A stretch of DNA of 51,660 nt from Reyranella soli. GTDB lineage: Bacteria > Pseudomonadota > Alphaproteobacteria > Reyranellales > Reyranellaceae. A model generated the notes under the pieces. That model was not told the origin of the DNA, did no database searches, and saw only the letters and a list, made by a program, of their open reading frames with translations. Below are positions 40,881 to 49,238 of this stretch, in pieces; position 1 is the first letter of the stretch, and every line of letters begins with the position of its first letter. The position numbers and the translations under genes are program-made. The stretch is from contig NZ_BKAJ01000107.1 of assembly GCF_007992495.1 (NCBI RefSeq), positions 1-51,660 of the forward strand, in the 5' to 3' direction.

Positions 40881-41807
40881 ATGCGCTCCGTCATGAACAC
40901 CGTGAAGACCACTGTTGCCGCGCTTGCGGTGGGCACTCTGCCGGCTGCCATTGTCGCGTCGGCCCCGGCCTTTGCTGCCGAGCCCGACTGGAACCAGGTT
41001 GCGCAGGCGCTCGGCAAGTCCGGCGCCGTCCAGGCTGGCGGCGTCTACCGCGTCGGTTTTCCGCGCACCGATCTCAAGGTGACGCTCGACGGCGTGGCTC
41101 TGACGCCGGGCTTTGCGCTCGGCGGCTGGGTCGCGTTTCTGCCGATGGACACGCAAGCCATGGTCATGGGCGATCTCGTGCTCACCCAGGACGAGGTGAA
41201 TCCGGTCATGCGCAAGCTGCAGGAAGGCGGCATCGAGACCACGGCGCTGCACAACCACCTGCTGCGCGCCGAGCCCCTGACGCTCTACATGCATATCCAG
41301 GGCCACGGCGATCCCACGAAGCTCGCGGCGGCCATCCACTCCGGTCTCGCCGCCGGCAAGACGCCGTTCGCACCAACGCCTGGCACTGCGACCCCCGCCA
41401 ACATCGACATGATCGGCATCGACCGCATCATGGGATACTTCGGTCAGGACAGTGGCGGCATCTATCAGTTCGGCGTTCCGCGTGCGCAGCCGGTCACCGA
41501 GCAGGGCATGGCCCTGCCGCCCGCCATGGGTGCGGCGAACGCCATCAACTTTCAACCGACGGGCTTCAACACCGCGGCCATTACCGGCGACTTCGTGCTC
41601 GCCGCGCAGGAGGTCAACCCGGTGATCAAGGCGCTGCAGGCCAATGGCATCGAGGTCACGGCCCTGCATAGCCACATGCTGGCCGAGCAGCCTCGGCTGT
41701 TCTTCATGCACTTCTGGGCCAACGATGATGCGCTGAAGCTCGCGAAGGGTCTGCGTGCCGCCCTGGACCAGATCGACGTCAAGAAGGACGCGGCGAGCGG
41801 GCGATAG
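40881..41807 (+). CDS. Exported DUF1259 (LppY/LpqO-like) protein
   Basis: The 308-aa protein has a signal peptide (AALAVGTLPAAIVASAPAFAA) and two tandem copies of the DUF1259 domain, residues about 35-165 and 180-300. Both repeats end in the same pattern: NPVMRKLQEGGIETTALHNHLL in the first and NPVIKALQANGIEVTALHSHML in the second, each followed by a strand (LTLYMHIQ, LFFMHFW). Family function is unknown. A GGAGGAT site precedes the ATG. It is in the PepSY operon and likely under the two-component system. Confidence 0.85.
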   Translation: MRSVMNTVKTTVAALAVGTLPAAIVASAPAFAAEPDWNQVAQALGKSGAVQAGGVYRVGFPRTDLKVTLDGVALTPGFALGGWVAFLPMDTQAMVMGDLVLTQDEVNPVMRKLQEGGIETTALHNHLLRAEPLTLYMHIQGHGDPTKLAAAIHSGLAAGKTPFAPTPGTATPANIDMIGIDRIMGYFGQDSGGIYQFGVPRAQPVTEQGMALPPAMGAANAINFQPTGFNTAAITGDFVLAAQEVNPVIKALQANGIEVTALHSHMLAEQPRLFFMHFWANDDALKLAKGLRAALDQIDVKKDAASGR

Positions 41808-41817
41808 GAGGCACGGC

Positions 41818-42807
41818 ATGCGACGCCTGCTGATCGTGGCAGTCTTGATCGGGGTGCTGTCCGCCGGGCCGAGCCTGGCCGGGGACCCGCCGCCATTGGC
41901 GCTCGAAGCGAAGATCCCGCTCGGCACCGTGAAAGGACGCATCGACCACATGGCGGTCGACCCCGATCATGGGCTCCTATACGTGGCCGAGCTCGGCAAC
42001 GACAGCGTGGCCGTCGTCGATCTGGCGGAGCGTGACGTTGCGCATCGCATTGGCGGCCTTAGCGAGCCCCAGGGCGTCGCCTACCATGCCGCCACCGGAA
42101 CGCTCTACGTCGCCAACGCTGGCGATGGTTCGGTCCGGCTGTTCCAGGCTTTCGACTTCACACCGCTCGGTCGCCTCGCTCTCGGCGCCGATGCGGACAA
42201 CATCCGGATCGATTCCTGGCGCAACCGCATTGTCGTCGGCTATGGCAAGGGCGCCCTGGCCGTGATCGACCCGGCAAGCCGGCGCAAGATAGGTGAAATG
42301 CCGCTGGACAGCCATCCCGAGAGTTTCCAGTTCGACGAGACGGGATCGCGGATCTTCGTCAATGTTCCGCAGGCGGACCAGATCGTCGGCCTCGACGCCG
42401 TTACCGGCAAGAAAGTCACCCTCTTCGAGAGCGCCGGCGCAAACGCCAACTTCGCGATGGCTTTAGATCCCGACGAACGCCGCCTCGTGGTTGCCTTTCG
42501 CACGCCTCCGCGTCTCGTGGGCTTCGACACGTCGGCCGGAAAGCGGCAGGCGAGTGTCGAGACCTGCCGCGATGCTGACGACGTCTTCGTCGATGCGCGG
42601 CGCCGTCGCGTCTATGTCAGCTGCGGCGAAGGCGTGATCGACGTCTTCGGCCGTGACGGCAAGGGCTACGCCCGGATCGCGCGCATTCCAACGATTGCCG
42701 GTGCGCGGACTTCTCTCTTTGTGCCGGTTAGGGACCGTCTCTACCTCGCCGTACGCGCTACGCTCTCGGAGCCGGCGGCAATCTGGGTGTTCCGGCCGGT
42801 GGACTAG
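41818..42807 (+). CDS. Exported YncE-like beta-propeller protein
   Basis: The 329-aa protein has a signal peptide (LLIVAVLIGVLSAGPSLAG) and six or seven blades with motifs such as GLLYVAELGNDSVAVVDL, GTLYVANAGDGSVRLF and GSRIFVNVPQADQIVGLD. AGGAGG lies 6 bp before the ATG. It is the third gene of the PepSY operon, 10 bp after the DUF1259 gene. Some related propellers bind ligands or protect the envelope; no enzymatic residue can be identified. Two other propellers are at 1471 and 24509, and sequences differ enough that recent duplication is unlikely. Confidence 0.85.
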   Translation: MRRLLIVAVLIGVLSAGPSLAGDPPPLALEAKIPLGTVKGRIDHMAVDPDHGLLYVAELGNDSVAVVDLAERDVAHRIGGLSEPQGVAYHAATGTLYVANAGDGSVRLFQAFDFTPLGRLALGADADNIRIDSWRNRIVVGYGKGALAVIDPASRRKIGEMPLDSHPESFQFDETGSRIFVNVPQADQIVGLDAVTGKKVTLFESAGANANFAMALDPDERRLVVAFRTPPRLVGFDTSAGKRQASVETCRDADDVFVDARRRRVYVSCGEGVIDVFGRDGKGYARIARIPTIAGARTSLFVPVRDRLYLAVRATLSEPAAIWVFRPVD

Positions 42808-42826
42808 GCGTCTATGTCCCTGGACG

Positions 42827-43111
42827 TCAAGTGGAAGGACCACGGCATTCGAACGACGCGCCCTTCGACGTCTCGCGCTTGGTTCTATACTGGACCAAGC
42901 CTTTGAAAAGGGCCGCTGTGCCTTGAGCATGGCAATAATCCTCGGCCAGCGGTCGTGCTTCCGCTTCGCTCCTTGAGTGGGTGATCACCACCGCCGGACC
43001 GTCGCCCTTGACCTCCTGCAGGTTCGATGTCCGATAGGGACTTTCGACACACGCGCCGACTGCCAGCGCTACCAGCAGGCCTGCAATGACACTATGGAAG
43101 TGATGCAGCAT
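42827..43111 (-). CDS. Small lipoprotein, unknown function
   Basis: The 94-aa product has a signal with a lipobox (LAVGAC), then a short mature part with two further cysteines (EDYCHAQG and FECRGP). I do not recognise a family. It converges on the propeller gene 19 bp away. The gap to the next gene (43112-43177) has no clear signal. Confidence 0.65.
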   Translation of the reverse strand: MLHHFHSVIAGLLVALAVGACVESPYRTSNLQEVKGDGPAVVITHSRSEAEARPLAEDYCHAQGTAALFKGLVQYRTKRETSKGASFECRGPST

Positions 43112-43177
43112 GGCTGAGCAAAGTTGCTCCCACCCCCATTACAGTGACCTGACACCGGGCGCTGATATAATGGGCGC

Positions 43178-43429
43178 ATGACTGACACATCATCATCGGG
43201 CCAGCTGCCCGACCGCCTTTCGACCAACCCCAAGAGCCCTTACTACGACGAGGCGCTGCTGACCCGCGGCGTCGGCATAAAGTTCGACGGTCAGGAGAAG
43301 ACGAACGTCGAGGAGTACTGCGTCAGCGAGGGCTGGATCCGCGTCGCCGTCGGCAAGACTGTCGACCGCAAAGGCAATCCGCTCACCATCAAGCTCACCG
43401 GCAAGGTCGAGCCTTATCTCGAGAAGTAG
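43178..43429 (+). CDS. DUF3297-family small protein
   Basis: The 83-aa protein matches the conserved DUF3297 type: PDRLSTNPKSPYYDE near residue 11, VGIKFDGQEKTNVEEYC and TVDRKGNPLTIKL. It is small, soluble and of unknown function, common in alphaproteobacteria. It lies 8 bp before dmeF on the same strand. Confidence 0.88.
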   Translation: MTDTSSSGQLPDRLSTNPKSPYYDEALLTRGVGIKFDGQEKTNVEEYCVSEGWIRVAVGKTVDRKGNPLTIKLTGKVEPYLEK

Positions 43430-43437
43430 GCGTCCTC

Positions 43438-44376
43438 ATGCACAGCCGTACGCTCGACGACTGGCGTCACGACCACGTCTTCCTCGGCGCCGCCCACGAC
43501 CGCAATGAACGGCGCACTTGGCTGGTGGTCGGCCTGACCGCCACGATGATGGTGGCCGAGATCGCCGGCGGCACGCTGTTCGGCTCGATGGCGCTGCTTG
43601 CCGACGGCTGGCACATGTCGACCCATGCCGGCGCGCTTGCCATCGCCGCCTTCGCCTACCGCTTCGCCCGGCGCCACGCGCGTGATCCGCGCTTCGCCTT
43701 CGGCACCGGCAAGCTCGGCGATCTCGCGGGTTTCGCCAGCGCCGTCCTGCTGGCACTGGTCGCCCTGATGATCGGCTACGAATCGGTGGTGCGGGTCTTC
43801 CAGCCTGTGTCCATCCATTATGCCGAGGCGACCGCCATTGCCGTCATCGGCCTCGCCGTCAATCTGCTGAGCGCCTGGCTGCTGGGTGCCGATCACGATC
43901 ATGGCCACGACCATGATCATGACCACGAAGATCACCATCATCACCACCACGATCACAATCTGCGTGCCGCCTTCTGGCACGTCATGGCCGACGCGCTGAC
44001 GTCGGTACTGGCGATCGCGGGCCTGCTGATGGCCTGGGGCTACGGCTGGACTTGGCTCGACCCAGCGATCGGCATCGTGGGGGCGCTGGTCATCGCCCAC
44101 TGGTCGTGGCGCCTGATGCACGATGCCGGCGCCGTGCTGCTCGACGCCGCGCCTGATGCCGAGCTGGCAACGGCGATCCGCGCGCGTCTCGAACAGGACG
44201 ACGACCGCATCGCCGACCTGCATGTCTGGCGCGTCGGTCCGGGCCATCACGCCGCCATCGTCTCGCTGGTGTCGGATTCGCCGCTGCCGGTCGAGGACTA
44301 TAAGATGCGCCTGGCCGACCTTGGGTGGCTGAGCCACGTCACGGTCGAAGTCCACCGCTGCAACCACAGCCACTGA
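43438..44376 (+). CDS. dmeF: CDF-family Co/Ni efflux transporter DmeF
   Basis: The 312-aa protein opens with the DmeF N-terminal signature (LDDWRHDHVFLGAAHDRNERRTW) before TM1. It has LLADGWHMSTHAGA in TM2, a cytoplasmic His/Asp-rich loop of about 24 residues between TM4 and TM5 (repeated HDH units at about 151-178), and TM5 WHVMADALTS. Members export Co(II) and Ni(II). No DmeR-type regulator gene is next to it here. The TAXI gene starts 6 bp after its stop. Confidence 0.93.
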   Translation: MHSRTLDDWRHDHVFLGAAHDRNERRTWLVVGLTATMMVAEIAGGTLFGSMALLADGWHMSTHAGALAIAAFAYRFARRHARDPRFAFGTGKLGDLAGFASAVLLALVALMIGYESVVRVFQPVSIHYAEATAIAVIGLAVNLLSAWLLGADHDHGHDHDHDHEDHHHHHHDHNLRAAFWHVMADALTSVLAIAGLLMAWGYGWTWLDPAIGIVGALVIAHWSWRLMHDAGAVLLDAAPDAELATAIRARLEQDDDRIADLHVWRVGPGHHAAIVSLVSDSPLPVEDYKMRLADLGWLSHVTVEVHRCNHSH

Positions 44377-44382
44377 CATGCC

Positions 44383-45327
44383 ATGCCCCATCGCAGACAT
44401 TTCCTTCTCGGCGCCGCTGCCTTGGCAGCGCTGCCGGCACAGGCGCAGCCCATGAAGATCACCCTCGGCACGGCAACGCCGGGCGGCGGTTTCCCGGTCT
44501 ATGGCGCGGCCTTCATCGAGGGCGTGCGCCGTACCGATCCCGGCCTGGAGATCGAGGCGATCAACACCAAGGGCAGCACCGAGAACGTGCCGCGCCTCGA
44601 AGCCGGCACGCTCGACATCGCCCTGGTGCAGGGCGAGGTCGTGCACGAGGCGATGTCGGGCGTCGGCCGGCCGCCGGCCAACCTGAAGATCATCACGGCG
44701 ATGTATCCCACTGCCGGCATGTTCGTGGTGCGGGCCGATTCACCCTACCGCTCGATCGCCGATCTCAGGGGCAAGCCGATCGCCTGGGGTGCGCAGGGCT
44801 CCGGTCTGGTGATCCTCGGCCGCTATGCCATGGACGGGCTCGGCCTCGATGCCGCCAAGGATTTCCAGCCGGTCTATCTCGAGCGTGCGGGCGACGGGCC
44901 GGCCATGGTGCTCGATGGCCGGGTCGCGGCCCTGTGGGGCGGCGGCGCCGGCTGGCCGGGATTCACGACAGTGAGCAAGAGCGAGAAGGGCGCGCGCTTC
45001 GTTGCGCCCGACGCCGACGAGATCAAACGCATCCTCGCCAAGCACGCGTTCCTGAAGCCGGTCACCCAGGCGGCCGGCAGCTTTCCCGGTCAGAACGAGG
45101 CCATCCCGTCGGTCGGCTCGTGGAGCTTCGTGCTGGCGCGTCCCGACCTCGACGTCGCCGTGGCCTATCGCCTGGCCAAGGCGTTGCACGAGCTGGAGCG
45201 GCAGGGTGGCGCACCACCGCAACTCGTCGACACCACGGCGAAGAACACCGTGGTCACAGCGCCGGCCGATCGCCTCCATCCCGGGGTTGCACGGTATTTC
45301 AAGGAAACCGGCCTCAGCCGCTCGTAA
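44383..45327 (+). CDS. TAXI-family TRAP transporter substrate-binding protein (orphan)
   Basis: The 314-aa protein has a Tat-like signal (HRRHFLLGAAALAALPAQAQ) and the TAXI fold: GTATPGGGFPVYGAAFIEG, INTKGSTENVPRLEAGTLDIALVQGE, and a C-terminal DTTAKNTVVTAPADRLHPG. Such proteins deliver an organic acid or amino acid to TRAP permeases. No permease (DctM/Q fusion) lies in the window, so it may work with a distant one. It follows dmeF by 6 bp on the same strand. Confidence 0.88.
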   Translation: MPHRRHFLLGAAALAALPAQAQPMKITLGTATPGGGFPVYGAAFIEGVRRTDPGLEIEAINTKGSTENVPRLEAGTLDIALVQGEVVHEAMSGVGRPPANLKIITAMYPTAGMFVVRADSPYRSIADLRGKPIAWGAQGSGLVILGRYAMDGLGLDAAKDFQPVYLERAGDGPAMVLDGRVAALWGGGAGWPGFTTVSKSEKGARFVAPDADEIKRILAKHAFLKPVTQAAGSFPGQNEAIPSVGSWSFVLARPDLDVAVAYRLAKALHELERQGGAPPQLVDTTAKNTVVTAPADRLHPGVARYFKETGLSRS

Positions 45328-45379
45328 CCTTGCTCCACCGCACACGTTTCCTGGGCTGCACAAGCCAAAGGAGCGTTGC

Positions 45380-45616
45380 ATGGACGACAAATCGAAGAAG
45401 GACGACCGCGTGGAGGGCGAGGGCAGCTACAGCGGCACCAAGTCCTATAACGAGGCGACGGCCAAGTTCCTGAAGAAGGGCAAGGTCGACGAGGCCGCGC
45501 AGGAGGCCAAGCGCGCGCTCGATTCCAAGGAAGCCGCCGAGCTGAAGGCGGCGGAAGCCAAGGGTCGCGCGGGCGATCCCAAGATGTGGGAGAAGAACCC
45601 CAGCCGTCCTAAATAG
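45380..45616 (+). CDS. Small charged protein, unknown function
   Basis: The 78-aa product is rich in Lys, Asp, Glu and Ala with a helical central part (VDEAAQEAKRALDSKEAAELKAAEAK). I do not recognise it; the ending DPKMWEKNPSRPK and Ala/Lys richness resemble small stress-type proteins. A GGAGCG site precedes the ATG. The upstream frame (from 45206) overlaps the TAXI gene and is not used. Confidence 0.72.
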   Translation: MDDKSKKDDRVEGEGSYSGTKSYNEATAKFLKKGKVDEAAQEAKRALDSKEAAELKAAEAKGRAGDPKMWEKNPSRPK

Positions 45617-45662
45617 GTCACAAGTTCGGGCAACTCGCGTCGGCGCGGGTCGTTTGCCGGTC

Positions 45663-47645
45663 ATGGCCACCGTCACCGATCCGCGCCGACGCATGGTCCG
45701 CCGCCAAATCGCAGGCCGCGGCATCGCCGATCGCCGCGTGCTCGCGGCAATGGAGGAGGTGCCGCGCGAGGCCTTCCTGCCGGAGGCCATGCAGGAATTC
45801 GCCTATGAGGACACGCCGCTGCCGATCGAAGAAGGCCAGACCATGTCGCAGCCCTATATCGTGGCGCGCATGGTCGAGGCCGCCGATGTCGGCGTCCTCG
45901 ATCGCGTGCTCGAGATCGGCGCGGGCTCGGGCTACGCCGCCGCCGTCCTGGGCGAGCTGGCCGGCCGCGTGTTCACCATCGAGCGTCATCCCGCGCTTGC
46001 CGACCTCGCCCGCACCCGGCTCCGCCAGCTCGGCTACAACAATGTCGAGATGCGCACAGGCGACGGCACGCTGGGCTGGCCCGAGCAGGCGCCGTTCGAC
46101 GCCATCATCGCCACCGCCGGCGGTCCGCGCGTGCCCGAGGCGTGGCGCGCCCAGCTCGCCGTCGAGGGCCGGCTGGTGATGCCGGTCGGCGAGACGCCGA
46201 CTCATCAACGCCTGATCCGGCTGACGCGCACTGGCCTCGAGACCTGGCACGAGGAGGAGATCGAGCATGTCCGCTTCGTGGCCCTGATCGGCGAGCAGGG
46301 TTGGCCGGAAGAGCGCGAGGCCCGCAAGCCGAGCCGGCCGTCGCGGCCGCCGAGCGGTCTACATCAGCTCATCCGCGCCGCCGAGCAGCCCTTGCCCAAC
46401 CTCGAAGATCCGACCTTCGCCAGTGCCTTTGATCGTTACGCCGACCGCCGCGTCGTGCTTTTGGGCGAAGCAAGCCACGGCACGTCGGAATTTTATCGCG
46501 CGCGTGCGGCGATCACGCGGCGCCTGATCGAACGACACGGCTTCAGCTTCGTGGCCGTCGAGGCCGACTGGCCCGACTCGCTCACCATCGACCGCTATGT
46601 GCGCCATCTGCCTGCGCGGCCGGGCGCGCGTCCGGCGTTCCGCCGCTTCCCGACCTGGATGTGGCGCAACACCGACGTCGAAGCCTTCGTCGAATGGCTG
46701 CGCGGCCACAACGAAGGGCAACCGGCCCAGCGCGGCGCCGGCTTCTTCGGCCTCGATATCTACAGCCTGGCGGATTCGATCGCCGCCGTGCTGGCCTATC
46801 TCGACGAGATCGATCCGGCCGCGGCCAAGGTGGCGCGCGAGCGCTACGGCTGTCTCACGCCATGGCAGCACGATCCAGCGGTCTACGGCCGCGCCGTGCT
46901 GAGCGAGCGCTATCGTGCCTGCGAGGCCGACATGGTGGCGACCCTGCGCGATCTTCTGGCCAAGCGGCTGGAGTACGCCGTCCATGACGGCGAGCAGTTC
47001 TTGGATGCCGCGCAGAATGCGCGCCTGGCTGCGGCGGCCGAGCGCTACTACCGCGCCATGTACTATGGCAGCGCCGAGAGCTGGAACCTGCGCGACCGGC
47101 ACATGTTCGACACGCTGCAGCACCTGCTCGCCCATCGCGGCGAGGGGGCCAGGGCCGTGGTCTGGGCGCACAATTCCCATATCGGCGACGCTCGCTTCAC
47201 CGACATGGGCCGCGTGAAGGGTGAGCTCAATCTCGGCGAGCTGTGCCGCGCCCGGTTCGGCCAGGACGCCGCCCTGATCGGCTTCGGAACCCACGCCGGC
47301 ACCGTCGCCGCCGCCTCGGACTGGGATGCCCCGATGGAGGTGAAGGAGGTGCGACCGTCGCGCGAAGACAGCATCGAGCACCAGTTCCATACTGCCGGCC
47401 TGCCGCGCGCCGTGTTGCATCTCGACATACCGGGCGAGCTGCGCCGCCGCCTGCGCAGCCCGCGGCTGGAACGCTTCATCGGCGTCATCTACCGCCCCGA
47501 GACCGAGCTGCAGAGCCACTATGCCGAGGTCGAGCTGCCCGGCCAGTTCGACGCCTATGTCTGGTTCGACCGCACCACCGCCGTGACGCCTCTGCCCACC
47601 GTGCAACGCCCGGGCGTGCCGGAGACTTATCCGTTCGGGCTCTGA
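45663..47645 (+). CDS. Protein-L-isoaspartate methyltransferase - erythromycin esterase fusion
   Basis: The 660-aa protein joins two enzymes. Residues about 1-210 are a PCMT domain (AMEEVPREAFLPE, EEGQTMSQPYIVARM, EIGAGSGYAAAVLG as the SAM loop, ATAGGPRVPEAW). Residues about 235-660 are an erythromycin-esterase-type hydrolase (VVLLGEASHGTSEFYRAR, FVAVEADWPDS, VWAHNSHIGDARFTDMG), carrying the catalytic His and Glu. The first repairs damaged Asp residues; the second opens macrolactones in resistance proteins, but its relatives here often have unknown substrates. I chose the ATG at 45663; a TTG at 45654 is also in frame. Confidence 0.88.
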   Translation: MATVTDPRRRMVRRQIAGRGIADRRVLAAMEEVPREAFLPEAMQEFAYEDTPLPIEEGQTMSQPYIVARMVEAADVGVLDRVLEIGAGSGYAAAVLGELAGRVFTIERHPALADLARTRLRQLGYNNVEMRTGDGTLGWPEQAPFDAIIATAGGPRVPEAWRAQLAVEGRLVMPVGETPTHQRLIRLTRTGLETWHEEEIEHVRFVALIGEQGWPEEREARKPSRPSRPPSGLHQLIRAAEQPLPNLEDPTFASAFDRYADRRVVLLGEASHGTSEFYRARAAITRRLIERHGFSFVAVEADWPDSLTIDRYVRHLPARPGARPAFRRFPTWMWRNTDVEAFVEWLRGHNEGQPAQRGAGFFGLDIYSLADSIAAVLAYLDEIDPAAAKVARERYGCLTPWQHDPAVYGRAVLSERYRACEADMVATLRDLLAKRLEYAVHDGEQFLDAAQNARLAAAAERYYRAMYYGSAESWNLRDRHMFDTLQHLLAHRGEGARAVVWAHNSHIGDARFTDMGRVKGELNLGELCRARFGQDAALIGFGTHAGTVAAASDWDAPMEVKEVRPSREDSIEHQFHTAGLPRAVLHLDIPGELRRRLRSPRLERFIGVIYRPETELQSHYAEVELPGQFDAYVWFDRTTAVTPLPTVQRPGVPETYPFGL

Positions 47646-47665
47646 CCACAACCCAGGAGAACGCC

Positions 47666-48121
47666 ATGAAAGTGAGCGAGATCATGACGCGCGACGTCTG
47701 CGTCGCCCGACCCGACCACACCATCGAGGATGTCGCCCGCATGATGCTGGCGATCGACGCCGGCCTGCTGCCGGTCGGCGACGACGACCGGCTGGTCGGC
47801 ACAATCACCGACCGCGACATCGCCGTACGCGCCATCGCCGAGGGCAAGGGGCCCAAGACGCCCGTGAGCGAGGTGATGAGCCAGGAGGTGAAGTACTGCT
47901 TCGAGGACGAGGACAGCGCCCACGTCGCCCAGAACATGGGCGAGCTGCAGGTCCGCCGCCTGCCCGTGCTGAACCGCGACAAGCGGCTGGTCGGCATCCT
48001 GTCCCTGGCCGATCTGGCACAGGCCGAGCGCGGCCAGCGGATCGGCAATGCGCTGCGCCAGATCGCCCAGCCCGGCGGCGAGCACACCCAGGGCGCCAAC
48101 GAGCGCAGCGGCGGGATGTAA
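47666..48121 (+). CDS. CBS-domain protein
   Basis: The 151-aa protein consists of a tandem CBS pair: KVSEIMTRDVCVARPDHTIEDVARMM with LVGTITDRDIAVRAIAEG, and VSEVMSQEVKYCFEDED with LVGILSLADLA. Such pairs bind adenine nucleotides to control a partner. No attached enzyme is present. It follows the fusion gene by 20 bp with an AGGAGA site, so the two are likely co-transcribed. Confidence 0.9.
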   Translation: MKVSEIMTRDVCVARPDHTIEDVARMMLAIDAGLLPVGDDDRLVGTITDRDIAVRAIAEGKGPKTPVSEVMSQEVKYCFEDEDSAHVAQNMGELQVRRLPVLNRDKRLVGILSLADLAQAERGQRIGNALRQIAQPGGEHTQGANERSGGM

Positions 48122-48134
48122 TGCGTTCTTCCTC

Positions 48135-48155
48135 CCTTCGCGGATTCCGCGAAGG
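48135..48155. terminator. Hairpin between convergent CBS and GNAT genes
   Basis: CCTTCGCGG (48135-48143) and CCGCGAAGG (48147-48155) pair perfectly around a 3-base loop. It lies between two convergent genes, where a bidirectional terminator is expected. No clear T tract is present. The sequence CCTCCCTTCGC at its left resembles the palindromic repeats elsewhere in the window. Confidence 0.5.
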
Positions 48156-48179
48156 TGAGGTGTCGCAGCGACGGAAAGG

Positions 48180-48635
48180 CTAGCCGAGCACCTTGGCCAT
48201 CAGGAAGGTCGACACGCCGTCGTGCTCCTGCAGCTCGATGAGCCGATAGCCCAACCGTTCGTAGAAGCCGCGCGCGGTGAGCGACGAGGAGAGGCTGAGC
48301 TCGCGTACGCCGACCTTGCGCGCGTGCGCTTCGAGATGGGCGACCAGCCGCGCGCCGACGCCGACCTGTTGCAGCTCGGGATCGACGAACAGCGAACGCA
48401 ATCTGTCGCCGCCCAGGGCGATCGTGCCGACGACGCGATCGCCCTGCTGGCAGACGAAGACGTCGCGCTCGGCCATGCGCTGACCGACCTTGTCGGCGGC
48501 GAAGTTGGCGACAATCAGCTCGATCGCCTGCGCCTGGTAGTCCTTGCCGTTGGATATTCGGACCGTGCGCTGCACGAGCGCGCTGATCGCGGCTGTGTCA
48601 TCGGGGCCGGCACTGCGTATCACCAGGTCTTTCAT
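48180..48635 (-). CDS. GNAT-family N-acetyltransferase
   Basis: The 151-aa protein fits the GNAT family with VIRSAGPDDTAAISALVQ at the start, GTIALGGDRLRSLFVDPELQQVGVGARLV (acetyl-CoA loop QVGVGA) and ARGFYERLGYRLIE at the end. Substrate unknown. It is transcribed convergently to the CBS gene and divergently from the cytochrome gene 63 bp away. Confidence 0.88.
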   Translation of the reverse strand: MKDLVIRSAGPDDTAAISALVQRTVRISNGKDYQAQAIELIVANFAADKVGQRMAERDVFVCQQGDRVVGTIALGGDRLRSLFVDPELQQVGVGARLVAHLEAHARKVGVRELSLSSSLTARGFYERLGYRLIELQEHDGVSTFLMAKVLG

Positions 48636-48698
48636 GACCTAACCCTAGCAGGGCGGAGGCCGGCCACTCTATGGTGCGGCTACTCATCGGGGGGCTTC

Positions 48699-49205
48699 AT
48701 GACAAAACCGATCCTGCTCGCCGTCGTCGCCGCGCTGGCGACGGCGCCTCTGATGCCGGCGACTGCCGCCGATCCGGCCGCCATTGCCCGCGGCAAATAT
48801 CTCGTCGCTATTGCCGGCTGCAACGATTGCCACACGCCGGGCTACTTTCTCGGCAAGCCGGACATGGCCCGCTTCCTCGGCGGCTCGGAAGTCGGCTTCG
48901 AGATCCCCGGGCTCGGCGTCTTCCATGGTCCCAACCTGACGCCCGACAAGGCGACCGGGCTCGGCGGCTGGACCGATGCCCAGATCGTCGCGGCCCTCCA
49001 GAAGGGCCAACGGCCCGACGGCCGCATGCTGGCGCCGATCATGCCATGGCACGCCTTCGCCAACCTCACCAAGCAGGATGTCGATGCGATCGTGTCCTAT
49101 CTGCGCAGCCTGCCGCCGATCGCCAACAAAGTGCCGGGCCCGTTCGGTCCAACTGAGCCGCCGACCTCCTTCGTCATGAAGATCGTGCCGCCCGGCGCAA
49201 AATAG
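48699..49205 (+). CDS. Exported c-type cytochrome
   Basis: The 168-aa protein has a signal peptide (LLAVVAALATAPLMPATAA), one haem site GCNDCH near residue 43, a GWTDAQIVAAL segment and a later IMPWHAF stretch that offers Met ligands. It is a single-haem periplasmic cytochrome of the class seen with dehydrogenases. No oxidase or dehydrogenase partner is adjacent. A GGGGGG site lies before the ATG at 48699. Confidence 0.9.
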   Translation: MTKPILLAVVAALATAPLMPATAADPAAIARGKYLVAIAGCNDCHTPGYFLGKPDMARFLGGSEVGFEIPGLGVFHGPNLTPDKATGLGGWTDAQIVAALQKGQRPDGRMLAPIMPWHAFANLTKQDVDAIVSYLRSLPPIANKVPGPFGPTEPPTSFVMKIVPPGAK

Positions 49206-49238
49206 GCAGCCTTCCGACCCTGGGTGCGTTGCTCCGGC

